Assembly (NCBI GenBank): GCA_022226935.1
Contig: CP092081.1
Coordinates: 1,673,137 to 1,737,136 of the forward strand
From: Nitrospira sp.
GTDB taxonomy: Bacteria; Nitrospirota; Nitrospiria; Nitrospirales; Nitrospiraceae
Length of the DNA stretch: 64,000 bases
Direction of reading: 5' to 3'
Part shown: positions 46,065 through 55,617 of the stretch, in pieces
Numbering within the stretch: position 1 is the stretch's first letter
Layout: every line of letters starts with the position of its first letter
Position numbers and translations under genes: made by a program
Notes under the pieces: model-generated
Seen by the model: only the letters and a program-made list of their open reading frames with translations
Told to the model about the DNA's origin: nothing
Databases searched by the model: none

Positions 46065-48950
46065 ATGCCAGAACCGCATTTTCTCGAGTCGAACGATACG
46101 TTTGTGCCCCGCCATATCGGTCCGACCGAATCTGAGATCCAGACGATGTTGGAAACATTAAACGTGCCCTCGCTGGACTCACTCGTCGAAGCCACGGTTC
46201 CCTCCGATATTCGGTTGCAGGGCACCCTGGCGGTTCCATCTCTGCGCGGCGAGCAGGAGGTCCTGGCGGAATTGCGCGGCATGGCCGGGCAGAATCAGGT
46301 GTGGCGGTCCTTGATCGGGATGGGCTACTACGACTGCATCACGCCGCCGGTGATCCAGCGCAATATTCTCGAAGGCCCTGGCTGGTACACGCAATACACT
46401 CCGTATCAGGCCGAGATCGCTCAAGGCCGCCTCGAGGCGCTGGTCAATTTTCAGACCATGGTGGCGGATTTGACCGGGTTACCCCTCGCCAATGCCTCTC
46501 TGCTGGATGAGGCGACTGCGGCGGCCGAAGCCATGACGATGTGCGCCGCGATTTCCCGCGCGGCCGGTCACGAACGGCACAAGTTTTTTATCTCTGAAAC
46601 CTGCCATCCGCAAACGATTGCGGTGGTGCAGACGCGCGCGGAACCGTTGGGCATCGTTCTGCACGTCGGTGCGATTCAATCGCTGGATTTATCATCAGGC
46701 GAATTCTTCGGGATGTTGCTCCAATATCCTTCAACGGACGGGTACGTCGGTGATTACAGCGAGTTCATTACGCAAGCGCATGCCGCCGGAGTCTATGTGG
46801 TCGTCGCGACCGATCTGCTGGCTTTGACGCTGCTGCGGCCTCCGGGAGAGTTCGGCGCGGATGTTGCGGTGGGATCCAGTCAGCGCTTCGGTGTGCCCTT
46901 GGGATTCGGCGGGCCGCATGCGGCCTTCATGGCCACCAAGGAGGAGTTTCGACGGCAGATGCCGGGCCGGATCATCGGCGTGTCGAAAGATGCCACCGGG
47001 CGCCTGGCCTACCGATTGTCTTTGCAAACCAGAGAACAGCATATCCGCCGGGAGAAAGCCACGAGCAATATCTGCACGGCGCAAGTGTTGCTGGCAGTCA
47101 TGGCGGGGATGTATGCCGTCTATCACGGACCTGCCGGACTGCGGCGGATTGCGGAACGGATTCATGGTCTCACGATGGCCTTGGCCGAAGGGTTGCGCCG
47201 GCACGGTTGCGCCGTTGGGCTCGAGCCGGTCTTCGATACATTGCGGGTTCCGCTCTCGGCGGCACAATCGGAGACCATTGTGAACCGGGCGCGGCAACAG
47301 AAGATCAATCTGCGTCGGTACGATGATCATAGCCTGGGTCTGTCGCTGGACGAATGGAGCAATGCAGAGGAAGTGCGGCAGCTGCTGACGCTCTTTGCCG
47401 GCCAGGAAATTTCCGCGGAAGAACTGCAGACCATTCTTGAATCGGTCGACGGGCGGTATCCAGCAGCCCTCGCGCGAACCAGCCCGTATCTCACGCATCC
47501 GGTGTTTCACCGGTATCACGCCGAACATGAGTTATTACGGTATATCCACCGGCTGCAATCTCGGGACCTTTCCCTGGTGCATTCGATGATTCCCCTCGGT
47601 TCCTGCACGATGAAGCTGAATGCCACGGCGGAAATGTTGCCCGTCACCTGGCCGGAGTTCGGGCGGCTCCATCCCTTTGCTCCCGCCGATCAAGTGCAGG
47701 GATACCAGGCTTTGTTCCAGCAGTTGGAGTCGTGGTTGGCGGAATTGACCGGTTTTGCCGCGATCTCGTTGCAGCCCAATGCCGGCTCACAGGGCGAATA
47801 TGCCGGATTGATGGTGATCCGGGCCTATCACCGGCATCGAGGCGAGACGCAACGCGATGTGTGTTTGATTCCGGTCTCGGCGCATGGGACCAATCCGGCC
47901 AGCGCATCGATGTGCGGCATGACGGTCGTTCCCGTGGCCTGCGATCAGCGCGGCAACGTAGATCTGGCTGATCTCGAGGCCAAGGCCACGCAGCATCGGA
48001 GCCGCTTGGCTGCGCTCATGATCACGTATCCTTCGACTCACGGCGTGTTCGAAGAAGGGATTCGCCGTATGTGCCAGATCGTGCACACCCATGGCGGGCA
48101 GGTCTACATGGACGGCGCGAACATGAATGCGCAAGTCGGGCTTTGCCGGCCGGCCGATTTGGGCGCTGATGTCTGCCATCTGAATCTGCATAAAACGTTT
48201 TGTATTCCTCACGGCGGCGGCGGGCCTGGCATGGGGCCCATCGGCGTCGCCCGTCACTTAATGCCGTTCATGCCGGGACATCCGGTCACGAAATTGGGCG
48301 GACCGCAGTCGATCGGGCCGGTCTCGGCTGCTCCTTACGGTAGTCCCAGCATTCTGACGATTTCGTGGGTCTATATTGCGTTGATGGGACGCGAGGGGTT
48401 GACCAAAGCGACGCAGGTGGCCATTCTCAATGCCAACTATATGGCCAAACGCCTGGAGAAGTACTATCCGGTCTTGTACAGCGGCGCACGCGGATTCGTG
48501 GCGCATGAGTTTATTGTGGATTTGCGCCCCCTCAAGGAAAGCAGCGGTGTGGAAGCGATGGATGTGGCCAAGCGCCTGATGGACTATGGATTCCATGCGC
48601 CTACCGTGTCGTTTCCCGTGGCTGGCACCTTGATGATCGAGCCGACCGAGAGTGAAGTGAAAAGTGAGCTGGATCGGTTGTGCGAGGCGTTGATCGCGAT
48701 TCGCGGGGAGATTCAGGCCATTGCCGAAGGTCGGCAGCCGCGTACGGGGAATGTGCTGAAGCATGCTCCTCACACGGCATTGGCCGTGACGGCCTCGGAA
48801 TGGACGAGGTCCTACTCCCGCGAGGAAGCGGCATTTCCTGCTCCATGGGTGCGCGAGAACAAGTTTTGGCCGAGTGTGGGCCGGATCGATGAAGCCTATG
48901 GAGACCGCCACCTCTTTTGCACCTGTCCGCCGGTGGATGCCGTCTCGTAA
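46065..48950 (+). CDS. gcvP: Glycine dehydrogenase (P protein), full-length
   Basis: Pyridoxal-phosphate decarboxylase of the glycine cleavage system. The 961-residue product is the single-chain form with both halves fused. The active-site lysine is Lys710 in [16 protein letters not shown]. The N-terminal half ([17 protein letters not shown], start) and the second half ([21 protein letters not shown]) are both intact. AGGA precedes the ATG by ten bases. gcvT lies about 5 kb away on the other strand, and gcvH is absent here. Divergent from the complex-II flavoprotein. Confidence 0.97.
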   Translation: MPEPHFLESNDTFVPRHIGPTESEIQTMLETLNVPSLDSLVEATVPSDIRLQGTLAVPSLRGEQEVLAELRGMAGQNQVWRSLIGMGYYDCITPPVIQRNILEGPGWYTQYTPYQAEIAQGRLEALVNFQTMVADLTGLPLANASLLDEATAAAEAMTMCAAISRAAGHERHKFFISETCHPQTIAVVQTRAEPLGIVLHVGAIQSLDLSSGEFFGMLLQYPSTDGYVGDYSEFITQAHAAGVYVVVATDLLALTLLRPPGEFGADVAVGSSQRFGVPLGFGGPHAAFMATKEEFRRQMPGRIIGVSKDATGRLAYRLSLQTREQHIRREKATSNICTAQVLLAVMAGMYAVYHGPAGLRRIAERIHGLTMALAEGLRRHGCAVGLEPVFDTLRVPLSAAQSETIVNRARQQKINLRRYDDHSLGLSLDEWSNAEEVRQLLTLFAGQEISAEELQTILESVDGRYPAALARTSPYLTHPVFHRYHAEHELLRYIHRLQSRDLSLVHSMIPLGSCTMKLNATAEMLPVTWPEFGRLHPFAPADQVQGYQALFQQLESWLAELTGFAAISLQPNAGSQGEYAGLMVIRAYHRHRGETQRDVCLIPVSAHGTNPASASMCGMTVVPVACDQRGNVDLADLEAKATQHRSRLAALMITYPSTHGVFEEGIRRMCQIVHTHGGQVYMDGANMNAQVGLCRPADLGADVCHLNLHKTFCIPHGGGGPGMGPIGVARHLMPFMPGHPVTKLGGPQSIGPVSAAPYGSPSILTISWVYIALMGREGLTKATQVAILNANYMAKRLEKYYPVLYSGARGFVAHEFIVDLRPLKESSGVEAMDVAKRLMDYGFHAPTVSFPVAGTLMIEPTESEVKSELDRLCEALIAIRGEIQAIAEGRQPRTGNVLKHAPHTALAVTASEWTRSYSREEAAFPAPWVRENKFWPSVGRIDEAYGDRHLFCTCPPVDAVS

Positions 48951-49587
48951 TCCTGCTTCGGGCGGCGGCACCTGGTTGCCCTCCGTGGTTCGTCTGCGGC
49001 CTGTTGTCCGTCAGATCGCGGTGGGGTGTCTGCTGCTCAACATGTTCTTCGTCCTGCCCGTCCACGCCTCTATGGAATCCGTTGCCGTTGCGGACACTCA
49101 TATCGAGGATGGTCCGCTCGACGTGGTGTCCGGAATCACCTATCGTGCGGGCACACGGCTGAGGATTCCGGGGACTGGCTGGTCATTTGTTGTTCCCGAC
49201 GGTTGGCAGAGTAATCGGCCCGACGATGCAGAGATGCCGTTTCTCATTCCTGAGGAAGGCAAAGAACTGGGCATGATGTTTCCTCTGCCCGAGGTCACGC
49301 GCGACGCACTTCGTGAACAACTTTGTGAGCCGCTGTCGCTGTTGCATGGACTCTCCTTTATCCCGGCCGGCTCGCAAGTAGAAACCGAGGCATGGATCGC
49401 GCAATCATATGAGGGAGAAGAGATGGCAGGCCGTGCGTTGGCGGTCATGGGAGCCGGCAATACGGCGGTGATTTATTTTCTCATGGGGGCGCCCCACAAC
49501 ATGTCCATCTTCCAGTCCGTACTGGAACAACTTGGGCAATCCACACGCTTCGGGCAGTCTGTTTCGGGGCGTGACGCCGGTTTGTAA
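48937..49587 (+). CDS. Secreted protein of unknown function
   Basis: A small secreted protein. The chosen ATG at 48937 overlaps the gcvP stop by 14 bases; earlier ATGs (48874-48898) and a GTG at about 48985 are other options. All give a Sec signal ending in ...VLPVHA. The mature part (~170 residues) has a [14 protein letters not shown] segment and an [12 protein letters not shown] segment that look like a small beta-rich domain. I cannot assign a family. Coupling with gcvP is possible through the overlap but no functional link is clear. Confidence 0.55.
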   Translation: MPSRNPASGGGTWLPSVVRLRPVVRQIAVGCLLLNMFFVLPVHASMESVAVADTHIEDGPLDVVSGITYRAGTRLRIPGTGWSFVVPDGWQSNRPDDAEMPFLIPEEGKELGMMFPLPEVTRDALREQLCEPLSLLHGLSFIPAGSQVETEAWIAQSYEGEEMAGRALAVMGAGNTAVIYFLMGAPHNMSIFQSVLEQLGQSTRFGQSVSGRDAGL

Positions 49588-49628
49588 GACGTAGTGATCC
49601 GTGCATGTGCCGGGACGAGGGTGGATCC

Positions 49629-49657
49629 CTGACTTTTCCTCCCCGAAGCCGTACCAT
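49629..49657 (+). promoter_or_regulatory. Putative promoter of nucleoside hydrolase, near-leaderless
   Basis: CTGACT (49629-49634), a 17-bp spacer and TACCAT (49652-49657). The start would be at or near the ATG at 49664. Both boxes match 4 of 6, so confidence is limited. Confidence 0.3.
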
Positions 49658-49663
49658 TCAGGC

Positions 49664-50656
49664 ATGCAGAACATTTCTCCAACGAAAGTCATTATTGATA
49701 CCGACCCCGGCGTCGATGACGCCCTGGCCATTCTGCTGGCCTTGGCTTCGCCTGAATTGGACGTGGTGGGAATCACGACTGTTTGTGGCAATGTGCCGGT
49801 GGGACAGGGCACGAAGAATCTGTTTCGCCTCTTGAATCTTCTCAATCCCCCCCCGGGATTGCTGGTGGGACAGGGCGCCGCGCGGCCATTAGAAGAAGCC
49901 CTCGAAACGGCTGTGCACGTGCACGGGAGTGACGGATTGGGCGAGCTGGATGCGTTGCTGACTGCAGAGGGGACGATGCGGTATCCGTCAGTTCGCCTGC
50001 CGCCTCTGCTTTCCACGGCGCAAGATGTGTGGAATGAATGTGTGCGGCGGTATCAGGAGGACATCACGCTGATTACCTTGGGTCCGCTGACCAATGTGGC
50101 CGTGGCGCTGAAAGTCAATCCGCTCACCGTCCAGAAGTTTCGCTCGGTGATTGTGATGGGGGGTGCGATCGGCGTGCCCGGGAACGTGTCACCGGTAGCT
50201 GAGTTCAATATGTATGTCGATCCCCATGCCGCCCATCGGGTGTTTCAGGCGGTGCTTCCATTGACGCTGGTTCCGCTGGATGTGACCACCCGTGTCGGCG
50301 TGGCCCGCGATGCTCTCAAGACGTGGACTGCTGCATCGCGTGATCCGCGCGTTCGTCTCGTGGCGGATATGACCGCGAAAGCATTCGATTTTGCCGAGCA
50401 GGTCGAAGGGCATGGACTGCTGTACTTTCACGATCCGACGGCCGTTCTTGCGGCCATTGAATCGTCGCTGCTCAAGACGGAGCCGCTGCATGTCGATGTG
50501 GAGGTGGTCGGACGAGTCTCTCGCGGAGCCACTGTGGCGGACCGGCGTCATCGCCGGGCGGAAGAGAAGGCGAATCCGAACATGCAGGTCGCGGTGGACA
50601 TCGATGCCGAACGGGCGTTAAGCATCCTCCGCAGTCGATTGTGCCCATGGTCGTAG
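49664..50656 (+). CDS. Inosine/uridine-preferring nucleoside hydrolase
   Basis: Hydrolyses ribonucleosides to base and ribose. The ATG at 49664 gives ~330 residues with the diagnostic calcium-binding DTDPGVDDA motif (~10-18) and the central VMGGAIGVPGNVSPVAEFN segment that binds ribose. The frame extends further upstream but a start there adds an unusual N-terminus; the family normally begins just before this motif. The stop overlaps the ribokinase start. The pairing with a ribokinase suggests salvage of ribose from nucleosides. Confidence 0.93.
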   Translation: MQNISPTKVIIDTDPGVDDALAILLALASPELDVVGITTVCGNVPVGQGTKNLFRLLNLLNPPPGLLVGQGAARPLEEALETAVHVHGSDGLGELDALLTAEGTMRYPSVRLPPLLSTAQDVWNECVRRYQEDITLITLGPLTNVAVALKVNPLTVQKFRSVIVMGGAIGVPGNVSPVAEFNMYVDPHAAHRVFQAVLPLTLVPLDVTTRVGVARDALKTWTAASRDPRVRLVADMTAKAFDFAEQVEGHGLLYFHDPTAVLAAIESSLLKTEPLHVDVEVVGRVSRGATVADRRHRRAEEKANPNMQVAVDIDAERALSILRSRLCPWS

Positions 50657-51567
50657 TCGTTGGTTCCAGCAATATCGATTTCACCGCGACGGTCGATCGG
50701 TTGCCGAGTCGTGGAGAGACGCTGCTCGGGCACCAGGTCGTGCAATCGTTCGGCGGTAAGGGGGCGAATCAGGCTGTCGCGGCGGCGCGAGCCGGGGCCG
50801 AGGTCAGATTCCTGAGCAAAGTGGGAAGCGACCCCCACGGCGACTTGATCGAACAGCATCTGGACATGCAGGGCTTGTCGCGAGTGGTGTTGCTGCGTGA
50901 TGCCGCAGCGCAGACCGGGGTCGCGATGATTCTGGTCGACGCGGCGGGCGATAATCAGATTGTCGTGGTGCCGGGAAGCAATCAGCAGCTCACTCCGGCG
51001 GATGTGCGGCACCATGCCGAACTGATCTCCGACGCGCGAGTCCTGCTCGTACAAATGGAAATTCCCATCGAGACGGTTCAGGAATGCCTACGGCTGGCCA
51101 AGCAGCATGGTCTCCTGACGATTCTCAATCCAGCCCCGGCCTGCCCGTTACCGCCGGAATGTTTCCGGATGGTGGATATTCTCACACCCAATGAACGCGA
51201 GGCCTGCATACTGGCCGGTACCACAGATCCGGCCAAGGCGGCAGGAGTGTTGGTCAACTCAGGGGCGGGAACAATTGTCGTCACTCGTGGTGTGGACGGA
51301 GCCGTCGTCTCACGTGGCACGAACGTGACCCATATTCCGGCCTTTATCGTCGAAGCGATTGACTCGACCGGTGCCGGGGATGCCTTCAATGGGGCGTTAG
51401 CCTGTGGCTTGGCTGAAGGAATGGCGATTGAAGAAGCCGCGGAGATGGCCGCTGCGGCCGGGGCATTAGCCACGAGGGAGCATGGCGCACAGACGGCCAT
51501 GCCCAGCCGAGACAGCATCGACCGGCTCTGCCGGTTCGGGGCGAGACGAATGCGGTCGCTCGCCTAA
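50647..51567 (+). CDS. rbsK: Ribokinase-like PfkB sugar kinase
   Basis: Phosphorylates ribose to ribose-5-phosphate. The 306-residue product from the ATG at 50647 has the N-terminal GSSNIDFTATVDRLPSRGET and GGKGANQAVAAARAG motifs and the catalytic Asp245 in STGAGDAFNG. A GTG at 50641 is a possible alternative start. It overlaps the nucleoside hydrolase stop by ten bases, so the two are coupled and should act in sequence. Substrate preference beyond ribose is not tested. Confidence 0.93.
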   Translation: MVVVVGSSNIDFTATVDRLPSRGETLLGHQVVQSFGGKGANQAVAAARAGAEVRFLSKVGSDPHGDLIEQHLDMQGLSRVVLLRDAAAQTGVAMILVDAAGDNQIVVVPGSNQQLTPADVRHHAELISDARVLLVQMEIPIETVQECLRLAKQHGLLTILNPAPACPLPPECFRMVDILTPNEREACILAGTTDPAKAAGVLVNSGAGTIVVTRGVDGAVVSRGTNVTHIPAFIVEAIDSTGAGDAFNGALACGLAEGMAIEEAAEMAAAAGALATREHGAQTAMPSRDSIDRLCRFGARRMRSLA

Positions 51568-52205
51568 TTTCCTTTGGCAGATTGGGCCCGCAGTTGCGCG
51601 AGTACTTGCCGCGCTTCCGGTATGAAATCGACGCGCTGCAGTTCTTGGGCAAGATCCAGCGCCTTCGTCGCAATGGCCACGGCTTCTTCATGTCGCCCGT
51701 CGGCGCAGTAGCTTTTGGCTAGACTCAATCGGGCATTGACGGCTGCTGGTTCACGAGCAATCACTTGACGCAGCAGCAGTTCCCCTTGTTCCTTGTCTCC
51801 CCCCATGAAACCCGGGACTCGCACCAGCACGGTGCCCTTGGCCGACAGCGCATCCAAATGGTCGGGCGCTAGTTCGAGGGTGCGGTTCAACTCCTTCATC
51901 ATGCGGCGGAATCCAAACAGCGACGAGAGACTCTCACCGTCGACCCGCAGTTGCTCGCCGAGGTTGCAAAACAGGGCAAAATGCGCATCAGGCGATGATT
52001 CATCCGCCGCAACAGCCTGCTCGCCGAAGGCTTGTCCTAAAGCAAAATGTTGGATGCGTTCTGCACGAGTCTGCGCCTGCCTTCCGAGGGAACATTCATG
52101 CATGGACTCGGCAGTGAGGCGCTGCACCGGCGTACCAGCGGAAGCCTGCTCGCCGATGAGAGCCACACCGAGCACGAGCCACAATGCGATAACGGGATAT
52201 GTCAT
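51564..52205 (-). CDS. Secreted TPR-like protein
   Basis: Starting at ATG 52205 gives 213 residues with a signal peptide (MTYPVIALWLVLGVALIG, cleavage after ASAG). The mature part contains TPR-like helices (LGRQAQTRAERIQHFALGQAF, ELAPDHLDALSAKGTVLV, KSYCADGRHEEAVAIATKAL). Upstream extension of the frame is unlikely to be coding. It converges tail-to-tail with the ribokinase, overlapping by four bases. The biological role is unknown. Confidence 0.8.
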   Translation of the reverse strand: MTYPVIALWLVLGVALIGEQASAGTPVQRLTAESMHECSLGRQAQTRAERIQHFALGQAFGEQAVAADESSPDAHFALFCNLGEQLRVDGESLSSLFGFRRMMKELNRTLELAPDHLDALSAKGTVLVRVPGFMGGDKEQGELLLRQVIAREPAAVNARLSLAKSYCADGRHEEAVAIATKALDLAQELQRVDFIPEARQVLAQLRAQSAKGN

Positions 52206-52311
52206 GAAGCACCGATGATGTGAGGTGGAATCAAAAGAAGGCGAATGGTACAGCAACGATCTAGCTGAATGCCAGAGTATAGCATGTGGCGGGTAGCGTC
52301 GTGAGGGGAAC

Positions 52312-52848
52312 TTATCCCGGAGAACTCCTCGCCCACGGCGCAAGCGTGCGAAACGCGTTCAAGAGAGCGTGGTAAGGGTAGGCCGCGTTGCGCCCACTCG
52401 GATTGGGTAGCAGCACGATGCTGGAATCATATAGCGACACCGATTGCAATCCCGGTTTGCGCCCTGCTTGTTTTGGTTCCAAGGGAAAGAGGATAGGATA
52501 GAGTGTGATGCCGACAAGCGCAGTTACACGCGGATGATACCGGCGAATTTTTTCCATCAGCGCTAACCGGCCCGTCGCATAATCAGCGGCTGTGAGGTTT
52601 TCCGATCCGGCAGTCGGGCGAGCGACAAGGTTGGTGAGTCCCAGACCCCATTCGAGAAGCCGTTCGTCGTTATGGTAGGTAAGGGGCTCCGGCACCAGGG
52701 CCGCATCATAAAGCAGTTTCCAAAAACGATTCGAGTGGCCCGCATAATGATGGCCGACTGCCGCCGAGCGTAGTCCGGGATTGATGCCTACGAATAGGAT
52801 GTTGAGATTCGGTGCGAGATGGTCAGGCAAGGCAAGTGGCGATGGCAT
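52312..52848 (-). CDS. mug: G/U-mismatch (MUG/TDG-type) uracil-DNA glycosylase
   Basis: Base-excision repair enzyme removing uracil or thymine mispaired with G. The ATG at 52848 gives 178 residues with the active-site motif GINPG (~20-24) followed by SNRFWKLL, and the second motif NPSGRNAAYPY (~145-155), both family hallmarks. A GTG far upstream would add ~64 residues of poor quality sequence. A 20-bp perfect palindrome lies six bases upstream of the ATG and may be an operator. Confidence 0.9.
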   Translation of the reverse strand: MPSPLALPDHLAPNLNILFVGINPGLRSAAVGHHYAGHSNRFWKLLYDAALVPEPLTYHNDERLLEWGLGLTNLVARPTAGSENLTAADYATGRLALMEKIRRYHPRVTALVGITLYPILFPLEPKQAGRKPGLQSVSLYDSSIVLLPNPSGRNAAYPYHALLNAFRTLAPWARSSPG

Positions 52849-52854
52849 CCGTGT

Positions 52855-52874
52855 ATGGTGTTCTAGAACACCAT
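52855..52874. promoter_or_regulatory. 20-bp perfect palindrome upstream of mug
   Basis: ATGGTGTTCTAGAACACCAT is a perfect palindrome (10 + 10) at 52855-52874, immediately before the mug start codon. Its size, symmetry and position in front of a DNA-repair gene suggest a repressor operator. The regulator is unknown. Confidence 0.5.
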
Positions 52875-53060
52875 CTCTAGTGGTTGAATCCGCTGGGCCT
52901 CTCGTATCGGATTTTGGAGTCGTTGAATGAGGCGGTTTAGTATCAGGCAGGCTATTCTGCCACAGAATGGCCCCAGGCGTTATGAGGCGTTCGGCCCATT
53001 GGAACAATCGATGTGCAGAAAAACAATAAGTTACGTCCACAGCCCATACGGCAAGGACCT

Positions 53061-53069
53061 TGCTATAAC
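53061..53069 (+). promoter_or_regulatory. Extended -10 promoter of the Lys-rich protein gene
   Basis: TGC-TATAAC, an extended -10 element, with no clear -35. Start expected near 53076, giving a ~44-base leader with a strong AGGAGG. Confidence 0.4.
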
Positions 53070-53119
53070 GAACACCCGTCGGCGGTCGGTAACTTCACAC
53101 CTAACAGGAGGTAGTCAGT

Positions 53120-53344
53120 ATGAAGAAGATGATGTTGACGGTCATGGCGGCAGCGTTGTTGGTGGCGTTCAGCGCGCCTTCGTTCGCTGGCGACGACAAG
53201 AAGAAGGAAGAGAAGAAGGGCGGCCACTTCTCCCAGACCCTCTTCGGTGACGACAAGAAGAAGGAAGAGAAGAAGGGTGGACACCTGTCCCAGACCGTGT
53301 TCGGCGAAGAGAAGAAGAAAGACGAGAAGAAGGGCGGCCACTAA
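53120..53344 (+). CDS. Small secreted Lys-rich tandem-repeat protein
   Basis: A 74-residue protein: signal peptide (cleavage after SFA at residue 23) followed by a mature 51-residue chain of two full 19-residue repeats and a partial third: GDDKKKEEKKGGH then a linker of the form xSQTxF. The repeat units end in GGH. The chain carries 15 Lys, 12 acidic residues and 3 His, so it is highly charged and probably disordered. AGGAGG is eight bases before the ATG and a hairpin terminator follows the stop, consistent with a well-expressed monocistronic gene. Function unknown; the regular Lys/acid/His pattern could bind polyanions or metals. Confidence 0.8.
   Translation: MKKMMLTVMAAALLVAFSAPSFAGDDKKKEEKKGGHFSQTLFGDDKKKEEKKGGHLSQTVFGEEKKKDEKKGGH
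53189..53341 (+). repeat. Tandem 57-bp repeats inside the Lys-rich protein gene
   Basis: Units at 53189-53245 and 53246-53302 are near-identical, and 53303-53341 is a partial third copy. In-frame, they encode 19-residue repeats. The nucleotide identity is high enough to suggest recent expansion. Confidence 0.85.
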
Positions 53345-53378
53345 GAGTCACGCAATTTTTGGCGAGGCTAGCTGGCTG

Positions 53379-53413
53379 AAGAGGCCTTCCGTCCTGGTGG
53401 TGGAAGGCCTCTT
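53379..53413 (+). terminator. Hairpin terminator between convergent genes
   Basis: AAGAGGCCTTCC (53379-53390) pairs perfectly with GGAAGGCCTCTT (53402-53413) over 12 bp with an 11-base loop. The T content after it is modest (CGGTCGTTT). It separates the Lys-rich gene from the Nudix gene on the opposite strand and could serve both. Confidence 0.65.
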
Positions 53414-53420
53414 CGGTCGT

Positions 53421-53939
53421 TTAGCGGCTTCCTACCTGCCGAATATAGACCGCTTGTAATCCGACAATCGTTTTCGCGTCACGTATCGTACCGTCTTCTA
53501 TTTTGCCGATAGCCTCTCTCAACGGCATCTCCACCACGTCCAACACTTCGTCCTGATCCAGATTCTGGGTGCCCAGCGTCAGCTCTGTTGCCAGATAGAC
53601 GTGGATGACTTCATCGGCAAATCCTGGAGCCGTAAAAATGCTGGATAGAAGTTCGAAGCGACCTGCCTTGTACCCGATCTCCTCCTCAAGTTCGCGAGCG
53701 GCGCAGTCTAGAGGGTCTTCTTTCGGATGCAGCTTTCCGGCTGGGATTTCGTAAATGAACCCGTTGGCCGCATGGCGGAATTGCCGGATCAGCACGACCG
53801 TTCCATCTTGCTTTAAGGGCACGACGGCTGACGCGCCCGGGTGGCGTATGACCTCCAGGTCTATCGTATGCCCGTTCGGCAAGCGCACCGTCTCCACATT
53901 GAGCGTGACGACGGTGCCTTTGTAGATCGGTCTGACCAT
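53421..53939 (-). CDS. Nudix hydrolase, ADP-ribose pyrophosphatase-like
   Basis: A 172-residue hydrolase. The Nudix box GKLHPKEDPLDCAARELEEEIGY-type sequence (GX5EX7REUXEEXGU) is complete, at about residues 69-91. The N-terminal beta strands (VRPIYKGTVVTLNVETVRLP) are typical of ADP-ribose pyrophosphatases (NudF-like). A GTG nine bases earlier is an alternative start. Located immediately downstream of gcvT (12 bases), probably co-transcribed. The substrate could be ADP-ribose or another nucleoside diphosphate derivative. Confidence 0.92.
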   Translation of the reverse strand: MVRPIYKGTVVTLNVETVRLPNGHTIDLEVIRHPGASAVVPLKQDGTVVLIRQFRHAANGFIYEIPAGKLHPKEDPLDCAARELEEEIGYKAGRFELLSSIFTAPGFADEVIHVYLATELTLGTQNLDQDEVLDVVEMPLREAIGKIEDGTIRDAKTIVGLQAVYIRQVGSR

Positions 53940-53951
53940 GACTTGCACGGG

Positions 53952-55061
53952 TTATGGCGTGCCGGGCTGTTTTTTGTAGAAGGGTGGTTTGACGACGACG
54001 GCAGGGCAGGATTTTCCTCTGATATCGATCAGGATGGAGGATCCCGGCTGGAACGCAGCCGGCGTGACGTATCCCATGCCGATGCCTTTTTGTAGAATGG
54101 GCGACAGATTTCCGCTGGTGACTTCGCCGATCACGGCCGGGTGATCCTGCGCGCTGAGGATCTTGAACCCATGTCGCGGCACGGCCTTTTCGACGAGCTC
54201 AAAAGCGACGAGGCGCCGCGATGGCCCGTTGCTATGCTGTGCGAGCAATGTCGTGCGGCCGATAAATTCTCCCTTGTCGAACTTCACGACCCAGTCCGCT
54301 CCGGCCTCGATAGGCGTCGTGGCCTCATCCATGTCATTGCCATACAGCAAGTAGGCCATTTCGAGTCGCAATAGATCCCGTGCGCCAAGACCTGCTGGCT
54401 TCATGCCCAGGGGTTGTCCCGCTTCAAGGAGACGACTCCAGATCGTCATGGCGCCCTCGGCCGGAAGATACAACTCATAGCCCAATTCGCCGGTATAGCC
54501 TGTGCGCGTCACCAGGGTTGTATGACCATAGACGACGGCGTTCAAACAGTGCCGGATTTTCAGGAGAGGAAGATCAGTCAGGCCGACGGCGGTGAGAATG
54601 TCGCGAGAAGCGGGGCCTTGAATCGCAATTTGGGCAAGGGTGGTCGACTGGTCCTGGACGGTGCACCCTTGGGCTTGCGCGACCTTTTCGTGAAACCAGG
54701 CGACGATCTTTTCACGATTGGACGCGTTCACGCAAACAAGGAATTCATACGGTTTCACGTGATAGATGAAGATGTCGTCCTTAATGCCTCCGTTCGGCGC
54801 ACAGACCATTGAGTAGTGCGACTGGCGGACCGACAGTTTGGAGACATCATTGGTCGTGACGCGCTGCAAAAAGGCCAGTGAGCCAGGCCCTGCGACACGG
54901 ATGCGCCCCATGTGGCTGACATCGAACAGTCCCGCATGACGGCGGACCGTCTGGTACTCATCGACGACGCCGGAATATTGAATGGGCATCTCCCATCCGG
55001 CAAAATCGACCAGCTTACCGTGCGCATTGCGATGCGCGTCTATGAGTGGCGTCTGTTTCAT
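53952..55061 (-). CDS. gcvT: Aminomethyltransferase (T protein)
   Basis: Transfers the methylene group from the H-protein-bound intermediate to tetrahydrofolate in glycine cleavage. The 369-residue protein shows the family start (KQTPLIDAHRNAHGKLVDFAGWEMPIQY), a conserved HMGRIRVAGPGS-type segment, the GYTGELGYELYLP folate-binding region and the C-terminal PGSSILIDIRGK. It precedes the Nudix gene on the same strand. gcvP is about 5 kb away on the other strand. Confidence 0.96.
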   Translation of the reverse strand: MKQTPLIDAHRNAHGKLVDFAGWEMPIQYSGVVDEYQTVRRHAGLFDVSHMGRIRVAGPGSLAFLQRVTTNDVSKLSVRQSHYSMVCAPNGGIKDDIFIYHVKPYEFLVCVNASNREKIVAWFHEKVAQAQGCTVQDQSTTLAQIAIQGPASRDILTAVGLTDLPLLKIRHCLNAVVYGHTTLVTRTGYTGELGYELYLPAEGAMTIWSRLLEAGQPLGMKPAGLGARDLLRLEMAYLLYGNDMDEATTPIEAGADWVVKFDKGEFIGRTTLLAQHSNGPSRRLVAFELVEKAVPRHGFKILSAQDHPAVIGEVTSGNLSPILQKGIGMGYVTPAAFQPGSSILIDIRGKSCPAVVVKPPFYKKQPGTP

Positions 55062-55118
55062 CGGATACGCGTGAAATCCAGGGTGACGATGCGCGCAGGC
55101 CGGACCATGCGTCAGGCC

Positions 55119-55562
55119 TTATCGGACTTCGAGCAATTCTACGTCAAACACCAGCGTGGCATTGGGGGGAATCACTCCGCCGGCGCCGCGCGCTCCATAC
55201 CCAAGGTCCGGTGGAATCGTCAGCTTCCGTTTTCCGCCGACCTTCATCCCGGCGACGCCTTCATCCCATCCGCGAATGACCTGCCCTGCTCCGATGGGGA
55301 AGGAGAACGGATCGCGGCGGTCGACGGAGCTGTCGAACTTCTTGCCGTTGGTCAGCCAGCCGGTATAGTGCACCGTCGCCAGATTGCCTGCGGCGGCTTC
55401 GCGGCCGGTGCCCACGACTACGTCTACGTATTTGAGCCCGGATGCGGTCGTGACTTCTGCCGCCGTCCCGGGTTGTTCACTGTTCGCCATCATTGGCCTC
55501 CCTATGGTCATGAATACGAGTCCTACGATACCGCAAGTTGTCCACCAGAAGCGAGTCGTCAT
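55119..55562 (-). CDS. FKBP-type peptidyl-prolyl isomerase, exported
   Basis: A 147-residue isomerase. An N-terminal hydrophobic segment (~10-25) looks like a signal or TM anchor. The FKBP domain (~40-147) has [38 protein letters not shown] and [20 protein letters not shown], with active-site aromatics in place. It is a periplasmic folding factor of the FkpA/small FKBP type. It lies 57 bases upstream of gcvT on the same strand; no functional link is obvious. Confidence 0.94.
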   Translation of the reverse strand: MTTRFWWTTCGIVGLVFMTIGRPMMANSEQPGTAAEVTTASGLKYVDVVVGTGREAAAGNLATVHYTGWLTNGKKFDSSVDRRDPFSFPIGAGQVIRGWDEGVAGMKVGGKRKLTIPPDLGYGARGAGGVIPPNATLVFDVELLEVR

Positions 55563-55617
55563 ACGTACCTTTCGGCTCCTGCGTGACCTGAATCACGAAA
55601 CAGGACAGGCGGAGCAC

